Shown here: one piece after another, positions 55,870-64,000 of the stretch
Position numbering within the stretch: the first letter of the stretch is position 1
Layout: the number at the start of each line of letters is the position of its first letter
Assembly (NCBI GenBank): GCA_030704615.1
Contig: CM060733.1
Location: forward strand, 64,108,001 to 64,172,000
DNA from: Takakia lepidozioides
Lineage: Eukaryota; Streptophyta; Takakiopsida; Takakiales; Takakiaceae
Direction of reading: 5' to 3'
DNA: 64,000 nucleotides
The notes under the pieces: generated by a model
Databases searched by the model: none
What the model saw: only the letters and a program-made list of their open reading frames with translations
Told to the model about the DNA's origin: nothing
Translations under genes and position numbers: made by a program

Positions 55870-56577
55870 TGTCGCGGCCCTTTGCCTTGAGGGCAGGGGT
55901 CGGGACGCAGAGGGGCTCCCCTGTGGTGGGGGCGGTGGCAGCAATAGGTACGGGGGGCTGAAGCACCCTTGAGTGCCCAAGGCACTCAAGGCACTCAAGG
56001 AGGCGGAGGCGCTCACTAGGTGGAGCCCCGCACACCGGGTTGCGGTGGGGTGGTTCCACAAGGGTGGAGGTAGCTTAGTGGGACTTAGTGGGGGTGGCAT
56101 AGGACTCACCATGGGGCGGAGACCTTGTGGTGGGAGTCGTGGGGAGTCTTGGGACTCACCACGGTCCAATGGGGTGGGCCAGGCTCACCGCGACTCATCA
56201 CCGGGAATCGAGGGTCTTCGTGGTGGTTCGCCATAAAATGGCATGGTTGTTTGTGGACAGTCACAGAAGTATATATAGGGAGTAGTAACCCCGAGAACGG
56301 TGCAAGCCCGTTGGTGACCAAAAACTAGTGAGTAAGCAAGCGAGCCGGAAAGCGACAAAGGAGTAGGGAGCTATTCCGGACTGCCATCTACCAAAGGGAA
56401 TTTCCACTAGGCCCAAATTGGTGGAGGGTCTATTGGGGGAAGACAGGGGGACCGTTATGACCCGGTGAGTAGCCGAAGCTCCGAGTTGGCCCGGCGGCCA
56501 GGTTGGGAGTTAGGCGCGCGCATCAAAGCGAGTAACTATGACTTGAAGGGGAGCTTACCAAAGTGAGGTGCGCGACA
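55870..56577 (+). repeat. chromovirus copy 3 5' LTR
   Basis: TGTCGCGG to GCGCGACA, 708 bp. A TATA box (TATATATAGGG) lies at about 56270-56280. Differences from the 3' LTR are a few substitutions and small indels, pointing to a fairly recent insertion. Confidence 0.94.
56270..56280 (+). promoter_or_regulatory. LTR TATA box
   Basis: GTATATATAGGG; the matching copy in the 3' LTR is at 60928-60938. Confidence 0.65.
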
Positions 56578-56579
56578 CT

Positions 56580-56592
56580 TGGTATCAGAGCT
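56580..56592 (+). other. primer-binding site, tRNA-iMet
   Basis: TTGGTATCAGAGC follows the LTR after two bases and matches the plant initiator tRNA-Met 3' end. Confidence 0.88.
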
Positions 56593-56632
56593 TAGAGCTC
56601 AGTACGCGATCGTCCTTGGGATTGGCCTCATC

Positions 56633-57813
56633 ATGGGGTCGGGCAAGCCAAAGCGAAAGCGGAACAGCCCGAAAGATGATGATCTTGGTGAGCCCGATGG
56701 GGGCGACGTGTCACCGAAGCGGCCATTTGAGGAAGCGATGCATGCTTTTGAAAACGAGGCCGTTCAAGAACGGGAGGAATCTGAGGAGTCGGAGCCCGAG
56801 GAATCCCTGAGAGCTCCGACAGACCAACAGATGCCTCCCATGCCGGCAGCCTTTAGGGAAGGGTTGTTGGCGCAGTTTGGCGGGATGTTGAAAGACATGT
56901 TGAAGGCGGCTAATGCCACTTCCACTAAGGCAAAGTTTAAGGTGAAGCCTAAGGAACCCGACACCTTTGAGGGCGTCCGAAATCAAAAGGCACTCAACAC
57001 CTGGCTCTTGGAGCTAGAGCAGTATTTCCGGGCGGCCAAGTTGAGTGACAAGGATCGGGTGGAAGTGGCTCCCACCTATTTGAGGGGTTATGCTCAACAA
57101 TGGTGGCAGAAACGCCTTCACAACCGAGGTCCAAACCCGGAAACCTTGAACTGGAGTGGGTTCAAGGAACTGATGAAGAGACAATTGTGCCCCTCAACGC
57201 GTCCTGGCTCGCCCGGGAGAAGATGAGAAATCTGAAGCAAACGGATGACATTCGGGGATATGTTCAGGCTTTCAATGTGTTGTTGCTTGAAGTCGCGGAC
57301 ATGGCAGAACCAGAAATGGTCTTCAACTTTGTGGGGGGACTGGCCCCATGGGCCAGGCGGAAGTTGGAGGAGAAGCCACCTAAGACTTTGAACGAGGCAA
57401 TTGAGAGGGCTGAATGTTTCTCGGATGTCCCTAGGGGCGAAAGACAAGGCCGTACGGAGCTGAACCACAAGAAGACCCGGAGGGAGGGTGACTCCTTTCG
57501 ACCGGAAAAGAAGTGGGATAGGCCACGCGGCGACAATGGCACGTGGAAATCGAAGGGAGGGCCTTCACATGCCAAGACGACACCCGGTGCTCCGAAAGGA
57601 AAATCAGGTGCGACGTCTTATGGCGGACAAAAGGCGTCCTTCGATGGAGTGTGCTTCAATTGTGGGGAGCCCGGGCACATGGCCAAGAATTGTACGAATC
57701 CCCGACAATTGAACATGACTCGGGGCAACCACGGAGTTGTCCGAAGCTTCCATCAGCCGCTTGGTGGAGGCGGTGGTCGCCAAGACTTGCAAGGTAGGCA
57801 ACTACTCTTGTAA
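56633..57813 (+). pseudogene. gag: chromovirus copy 3 Gag, one or two frameshifts
   Basis: ATG 56633 begins GSGKPKRKRNSPKDDD. The capsid region has LNTWLLELEQYFRAAKLSD and PTYLRGYAQQWWQKRL (56990-57115). The frame changes near 57130-57210, then continues with MRNLKQTDDIRGYVQAFNV and the zinc knuckle CFNCGEPGHMAKNC (57653-57694). It ends at 57813 in a third frame relative to protease. Gag-like nucleocapsid function is inferred from the CCHC motif. Confidence 0.88.
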
Positions 57814-58190
57814 GTTGTATCAGGAAACTGGCGCCTTGCGAAAAGGGAGTCAGTTAATGTTTGTGAGTGGGATAATCTCCGGAACTAACGTGTCGTTGTT
57901 GGTGGACACAAGAGCGTCGCACTCCTTCATGACACCGGCAACGGCACAAGAAGCTGGGACTCCCGACAAGTGATGTGGGGCCTCTATTGAGGTGCGTTCT
58001 GCTAAAGGAGAACCACAATTGGCGACGAGGTTGGCGTTCGATGTTCCTCTTCAGCTCGAGAGTTGGGAGGGACGTGAGAACTTCACCATTTACGAGATCG
58101 ATGGAGTGGATCTTATTTTGGGGGATGACATTTTTGAGCAGATCCGGAGCGGTCATAGATGGCCGCAAGAGAGTGGTCACGCTACCGATC
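57737..58190 (+). pseudogene. pro: chromovirus copy 3 protease with altered active site
   Basis: The motif reads LVDTRASHSFM (57898-57930), where copy 1 has DTGAS; a GGA to AGA change replaces the essential glycine. The frame also breaks at about 57945 (extra bases in ACGGCACAAGAAGCTGG) and 58125. At about 58190 the sequence jumps from GRKRVVTLP-like protease text to the integrase linker, the deletion point. Confidence 0.85.
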
Positions 58191-59180
58191 CGGAAGGCTT
58201 ACCGGAAAGATGAGATGGCGAAGTCCGTGATGCGGGACTTGAGGATGGGGGTTTAATCGCAGTTCCACTTGCAAAATGGACTGCTCCGGTATAAGCATAA
58301 ACGTCTTTACGTGCCGAAGGGAGGGATCAGAGATAGTTTCTTGAGAGAATGCCATGATGGCCCGCTTGCAGGCCACGGCGGAGCCAAGCGCATCGCGGCA
58401 CTCTTGAAGAAAGAGTATTTTTGGCCCAAACTGAGGGAGGAGGCCGAGGAGTATGTCAAGACATGCACCACATGCCAACAAAATCGGAGCGAGTACAAAA
58501 AGCAAGCGGGGCTGTTACAACCCTTGCCGATTCCAGAGGGGTCTTGGGAAAGCGTCTCGATGGATTTCATGACTGCTATGCCGCTGTCAAAAGGATTTGA
58601 TGCAATCATGGTGGTGGTGGATAGGTTCAGTAAAATGGGCCATTTCATTCCCACCAAGGGGACGGCAACGGCACAGGAGACGGGCCGACTTTACTTCGCC
58701 CACGTCTTCAAGCATCATGGACTGCCGAAGGATATTGTCTCGGACCGCGATCCAAAGTTTACGAGTAACTTTTGGAGGGCACTTTGGAAGAAGATGGGGA
58801 CGAGGCTCAAGATGAGCACCGCCCTCCGACCTACAACGAACGGCCAAACGGAAAGGGTGAATTCCGTGGTGAAGCAGATCTTGCGGAATTACGTGTCGGC
58901 GGACCAATCGGACTGGGTGGAGCACTTGGACGTGGCAAAGTTTTGTAACACTCCGCAACGGGTGTTTCCCCTTTCGTATTGGTCTATGGAAAAGCACCTC
59001 TAATGTCGACAAGTTGGGCTGCCCAAGACGTTGAGAAACCGGCAGCAGCAGCGGTGTTGGAGGAACGCGAACGCTTGTTGAATCTCGTAAAGTACAACAT
59101 CGCCAAAGCTAGGAAACGGTATGAACGGCAGGCAATCGGAAGCGGAGGGAAGTCAAGTTTGAGGCAGGCACGGAGGTCTG
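58190..59180 (+). pseudogene. pol: chromovirus copy 3 integrase
   Basis: From 58269 a frame of 244 codons includes the zinc domain (HDGPLAGHGG, CTTCQQN) and the full catalytic core with both aspartates (SMDFMTAM, SDRDPKF) and the glutamate (GQTERVN). A stop lies at 58253 just upstream. A 13-base deletion near 58940, seen against copy 1, shifts the frame before the C-terminal part; a further base is lost near 59135. Confidence 0.9.
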
Positions 59181-59181
59181 G

Positions 59182-59670
59182 TTGAACATCAAGAATTTTC
59201 GACTACCTCCCGAAGTGAGTCTGAAGTTCATACCTCCGTATGCGGGACCCTTTCGCATCCGGAAGGTTATGAATGAGGATGTGTATGAATTGGAGCTGCC
59301 GGCAAACAGCAAGGTGCATCCGGTATTCCACGTCTCCCTTTTGAAGCCTTACTTCAAAGATGAAGCGCATCCGAATCGGCATCAAGTGTTGCGTTCGTCA
59401 CCTATGCTGTTGGATCATGAAAATGAACCTGAGTACGAGGTGGAGGCAGTGCTTAAGTCGAGGAGGTTCAAGAATCGAGAAATAGAGTATCTCGTGAAAT
59501 GGAAGGGCTATCATCATGTGGAGGCATCTTGGGTGCGTGCCTCAGAAATGGAAAAAACGCATCTGAGGCGGTTGCAGCTTTCGAAGGGCGACCTCAAAAG
59601 CGGAAGAAGCGTTGATGGGGACATCAACCTTGGAGCGTGGGGGAGGAAATGCATGTTTAGCCCGGCTTAG
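59182..59670 (+). pseudogene. pol: chromovirus copy 3 integrase C-terminus and chromodomain
   Basis: Open for 162 codons with YAGPFRIRKVMNEDVYELEL (GPY/F module), HPVFHVSLLKPY and the chromodomain YEVEAVLKSRRF, EYLVKWKGYHH, SWVRASEM (59436-59550). Chromodomains of this type are thought to bind modified histone H3. The reading shifts at ~59555 compared with copy 1. Confidence 0.9.
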
Positions 59671-60514
59671 CTAGCTCAGGAATCCGATTGCAAAAAAACT
59701 TGTGTTGTATAAATTTTGTTGTAAATGAAGTGGTTTCCAAATGTTGCGCCTCCTATTTTGTTTGGAATGGTGATGCATGGTATGGTTGGTTAGTGTGTAG
59801 AATGCATGCTAGCTTACAAAAGTGGGAGAGGTAAATTGGATTAATCGTGTGTTTTCGTAGTGCCGAAATCGGGCGACTCCCATCCAAGGGGCAAGGAAAC
59901 TTGCACCTTCTTTGGGAGGTCACGTGCTAGTGCGCACCTGGCGCGTGCGCCTACTATAACTGCGCTACCGAGGGGGTTGCCTTGTATAACGCGGAAGCTA
60001 CGTGCTTCCGTTCACATACTATAATTGTGTGGCCTCGGGACGAAGTCGTAGTGCGGCTTCGGCGTGTTCCCGTACCTCAGGCCAGCATTCCAAGGCGGAC
60101 CCAATTGTAGTGATTGGGGCGCACGGTTGGTTCAAGGTTACCTTCCTAGTCAAAAAAGGGTTCAAGGTGAACCTTTGCTCAAGGTGATGCCAAAAGCGGC
60201 ATCATGAGCGGTCGCAAGCAATGTTGTTGCAATAAGGCGATTCAATCCTCGGGGAGGATAGTTCCTTGGCCGTGAAGTGGGCCAAGAAGAGTGCACTGGG
60301 AGGAGCTTGAGAGGCTCCACCATTGGCCGGGACTTGGAGAAAGTTGGCCGAACTAGCTAGTGGAGAGTAGAGTCAAGTGTGGGTTTGGTTCTTTGCCATG
60401 GGACGCCATGGTGCGGAAACAAACTCCTTGATGTGGGACGCCACAACTTGGATGTTTGTTTCTACAAAATGGACAATTCGATGAGGACATCGACTCCCTG
60501 TTGGTAGGGGTGTG
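59671..60514 (+). other. chromovirus copy 3 3' untranslated region
   Basis: 845 bp without a supported gene, up to the 3' LTR. Copy 1 shares its first half only. The sequence before the LTR (TTGGTAGGGGTGTG) is a weak polypurine tract. Confidence 0.7.
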
Positions 60515-61236
60515 TGTCGCGGCCCTTTGCCTTGAGGGCAGGGGGTCGGGACGAAGAGGGGTTGCCCCTGTGGTGGGGGCGGTGGCAGCAATAGGTACGG
60601 GGGGCTGAAGCACCCTTGAGTGCCCAAGGCACTCAAGGAGGCGGAGGCGCTCACTAGGTGGAGCCCCGCACACCGGGGTGGGGGGGTGGCTCCACAAGGG
60701 GTGGAGATAGCTTAGTGGGACTTAGTGGGGGTGGCATAGGACTCACCATGGGGCGGAGACCTTGTGGTGGGAGTCGTGGGGAGTCTTGGGACTCACCACG
60801 GTCCAATGGGGCCGTGGTGGGTGGGCCAAGACTCACCGCGACTCATCACCGGGAATCGAGGGTCTTCGTGGTGGTTCGCCATAAAATGGCATGGTTGTTT
60901 GTGAAACCCCTGCGAACAGTCACAGAAGTATATATAGGGAGTAGTAACCCCGAGAACGGTGCAAGCCCGTTGATGACCAAAAACTAGTGAGTAAGCGAGC
61001 GAGCCGGAAAACGACCAAGGAGTGGGGAGCTATTCCGGACTGCCATCTACCAAAGGGAATTTCCACTAGGCCCAAATTGGTAGAGGGTCTGTTGGGGGAA
61101 GAAAGGGGGACCGTTATGTCCCGGTGAGTAGCCGAAGCTCCGAGTTGGCCCGGCGGCCAGGTTGGGAGTTAGGCGCGCGCATCAAAGCGAGTAACTATGA
61201 CTTGAAGGGGAGCTTACCGAAGTGAGGTGCGCGACA
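60515..61236 (+). repeat. chromovirus copy 3 3' LTR
   Basis: 722 bp, same ends as the 5' LTR. Confidence 0.94.
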
Positions 61237-61241
61237 GAAAC
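61237..61241. other. target-site duplication GAAAC, right
   Basis: Exact copy of 55865-55869. Confidence 0.92.
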
Positions 61242-62015
61242 CCTAACTCCTACCCTATAATCTACTGTTTAAACCTAGCTAACGGATGACATCCGCCGGG
61301 TTCTTAAGAAAAAGGGTATTGATTATTCATCCTACGGATGAAAAATCGGGCTTTGCCCTAGGGTGTCTCTCCCGCTGTCAGCTGCATTCCTCATGCTGCT
61401 GAGCTCGCAAGTTATGGCGTCTGAGCCCTGTTGCTACCCTGTCTGCTGCTTCATGCCGGACGAGCTCCTGGGGATGCAAAATGGCGGCGTCTTGTCTCTT
61501 CTCACAGGCGGGAGAACCTGCTGTGATGGCATCATCCCTTTCCCTCCTCTGGCTTTTATGTTTCGCAGCGGCGCTTTGGTGGGGAAGTATATCGCTCCCT
61601 CTCCCTTCTTAGACCTAGCATTTGTATGCTTTGCTTCTCCTTAGCTGTGCTGGAGGTGGCGTGTTGGTGGCGATGGCGCAGTGTTACCTTCCCCAATCGC
61701 TCAAGGTGTTTTTGGCAATTAGGGTTCATTTTACTTCATATATTTTTCTCTTGTCTCTTGGGGTTCTTAGTTGACATCGATAACAAGTGTAGGGGTCTGT
61801 GATTCACCTGGGGTTCCACAATCCTCACTAACCCATTGGTTTTTGTGGGGGCTTGTGATGGGACCAGGTGAGGATCCCTACCTACTTTGAATTCTCTTGA
61901 GCTTGCAGATAAGGATGTGTGCAAAAGGAACATACTGCTGCTGCCTGCAGCCCCGATTTCGGCCCGCTTGCTCCTAGTTTGACATGATAATGCTTGCTTT
62001 TGACTTATCTTTTGC
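61242..62015. repeat. segmental repeat copy 2, part A
   Basis: Continues the segmental repeat after the chromovirus; matches 51195-51973. No gene supported. Confidence 0.85.
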
Positions 62016-62023
62016 TACTGCTA

Positions 62024-63125
62024 ATGGAGCACTTTGGCCTGGCAGCCTTGTCTCTTGCAGCACTGCATGTGAATCCTACCTTGTCTTGAGTCTTTGACAG
62101 CTTTGCCTGTGGATTTTTAGACTTGTTCTTTTTGGCCTTATAAGAGGATTGATGGTATAAGGGACAAGTCATAAATGGTTGTTTTGCTATAAGGATGAGG
62201 AGACTGAGTTTTGTTAAAGAAGATAGCCTGATAAGGCAGTGACAAGCCGTTTTTAGACCTGGTTTTTTGTGGAATGGAGCATAGTGAGGTTCTATTTGCA
62301 AAACATGGCATTAGCCTCCTGTGATACAATGATGGTAAGCTCTAAAGGACTCTGGCCAATGATTATTTACTCTATTTTGCCATTTGAATAGGCATCTGCA
62401 TTGTATGATTTATCTTGGCCAAGTGGGCTTGGTCTTGGACACTCAAAGTGTATGTGTGTCCAGATCTGGATGTTGTGACAGGACAGACCTTTCTTCCATG
62501 CAAGAGTCCTATGTGCATAGGTCCTGAATATATACAATGACAGACTGTTCTTACATACCCAGAAGGCTTTGCAAGATGCATGCTTTGGGGTGCTTACATT
62601 TGACCAAATGTGAAGCTGTAATATGGCTTACCTTGCCCAAGAAGTGTACTTGGTGGCAGGCCAGAAGTGTACTTAATTGCAGGCTGGTCCTTCCTGCTGC
62701 CGGTGTGAACACTCACTAAATGTGTTGCAAGGCAGATTGTTCTTACCTACTTTGCATAATGCTTGTCTTGGATCACCTCAAGGTACTTGTGTGTGCATAT
62801 CTTGGATCTGTAATGTGGCAAGATACTCTTATATGCCCATGATATATTGCATGGTGCATATCTTATGGATAACTATGGATGATGTAATCTGAGGCTGCAA
62901 TCTGACTTATATTGTGCATAAGGGTCACTTGGGTACATGACAGGAATCTGATTATGAACATACCCCACCCTCCCACCCTGTTTTATCATGACTGAATGGG
63001 TGGCGTCACTTGGTGTGTTATGACAAGACTGGAAATGGCAAATGGTGCCCTGTCATGGGGCTGTTCCCTAGTTGGTCTTGTCCATGTCTTGACATGACAT
63101 GAATATCTTCCCACTCTTTCCCTCT
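62024..63125 (+). repeat. segmental repeat copy 2, part B
   Basis: Reverse complement of 52662-53793. Contains AAGTGTACTT twice and CCACCCTCCCACCCTG. No gene. Confidence 0.85.
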
Positions 63126-63290
63126 CTCTTATTAACTTTTTCTACCCCCTCTTTCCCTCTGTGGTTTTTTTTTTTTTGTGAGCAACACGAAAGAGAGGGA
63201 AGATATACATGTCATGTCAAGACATGGACAAGACCGCTAAGGTCATTGTCATTGAAAGACAAAACAGCCCTTTACAGGGCACCATCTAAC
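63040..63290. repeat. inverted repeat with ~90-bp arms
   Basis: 63040-63115 (for example GTCTTGTCCATGTCTTGACA) pairs with 63190-63290 (TGTCAAGACATGGACAAGAC). A pyrimidine-rich loop of about 75 bp with a T tract separates the arms. Confidence 0.75.
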
Positions 63291-63300
63291 ATTCTCTTTC

Positions 63301-64000
63301 ATGTTTACAATCTCATTTGAATACCCAATTACATTTCAGGGTCTCTGAAAAAACAGGGCGGGAGGGTGGGATTCCAGGTCATTCATATCATGAAAGCACC
63401 ATAGTACACATCATCATCTCAAGAATCCATTTTAAACTCATTTCAAAAACCAGATTGCAGGTTTGGTTTGAAGATGATGTTTTAGAACCAAGATATAAGC
63501 AAGATTCTTAAAAAGGAAGAAGAAACAACAGGGTAGAGCCCCTTAAGTAGGTATAGGCCTAGAATGGTATTTTAAGGCCTCATAAAATAGTTCTGCCAAG
63601 GTGAGAGAGCAGCTCAGAAACCCTGTTTGTTATCAAGCTATGAAACCAAAATGATATGAGGGCCTTGAAGAATGTGTGTTATCTATCAAAGCCTATCCTT
63701 TTGATCCATCAGAGTCATACCAAGAGTTCTCATTTCAGAGCCAAGTATCAAGGCAGTCAAAGTAATAACTGCTATTTTGTATCCTTGTATCCTTCATAGC
63801 TAAACTCCTACACATGCAAATGTGGTTGTAAAAACCATAAACAGGGGTAAGGAGAGAAGCAGATCCTCATTGGAGCCATCTTGGAGTAGGTCTGAAGCGG
63901 CATGGTGGTAGTTTGAAACAGCAGATGGCATCAGCAGCTTAGGCAGCAGCAGCCCACACTTGCAAGAACAGAACTGCAAGCTTCAGAAATCAAGACAAGT
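63301..64000. other. no recognised feature
   Basis: AT-rich sequence with no supported gene or repeat up to the window end. Confidence 0.5.

Larger units (their letters stand above)
55870..61236 (+). mobile_element. chromovirus copy 3, full-length ends with internal pol deletion
   Basis: LTR (55870-56577), primer site, gag, protease, integrase with chromodomain, 3' untranslated region and LTR (60515-61236), flanked by GAAAC. Compared with copy 1, the RT and RNase H region (about 3000-4563 of copy 1) is missing at ~58190. The element could move only with proteins from another copy. The uninterrupted target exists at 51189-51200. Confidence 0.94.

Overview
The window looks like repeat-rich nuclear DNA of a green plant (streptophyte). 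The evidence is spliced genes with GT-AG introns, Ty1/copia and Ty3/gypsy elements whose primer sites match plant initiator tRNA-Met, a gypsy element with a chromodomain, a plant-type family-31 glycosidase and AAACCCTAA boxes. The glycosidase has a cysteine-rich insert that I associate, without a search, with non-seed plants or charophyte algae. I cannot name the species.

Layout. 1-1252: a 95-bp tandem array whose units each carry a palindrome. 1253-7904: a broken chromovirus (copy 1) fused to a second pol fragment (copy 2). 8168-8846: a MITE-like element. 8994-10686: an unknown small gene in two inverted, decayed copies. 10970-11527: ten palindromes of one family. 11659-13594 (-): a multi-exon gene with a methyltransferase-like motif. 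15141-19509 (+): a five-exon GH31 glycosidase, the best host gene here. 20043-30781: nested Copia pieces, a tRNA-derived SINE, a gypsy integrase fused to a PHD finger and LINE debris. 30740-31990 (-): a RING-like gene. 32130-32420: GC-rich hairpins. 32780-34152 and 50377-50612: LINE pieces split by a 16.2-kb Tat/Athila-like element (34153-50376, coding on -) with target duplication AATCT. 50640-53793 and 55256-63125: two copies of a segmental repeat, the second split by a chromovirus (copy 3, 55870-61236) with target duplication GAAAC. 63301-64000: nothing recognised.

How it works together. Most of the DNA is retrotransposon in successive layers, and two insertions can be proved from target duplications plus an uninterrupted paralogous site inside the same window. 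Only the GH31 gene is clearly intact. The methyltransferase-like gene is nearly so, and the RING-like gene is uncertain. The most unusual theme is short perfect palindromes in several unrelated sequence families. They occur as arrays, between genes and inside introns. In the best family the central CG has decayed to TG or CA, as expected from cytosine methylation. The stretch 43.2-45.6 kb has a density of one-base indels that suggests poor consensus quality.
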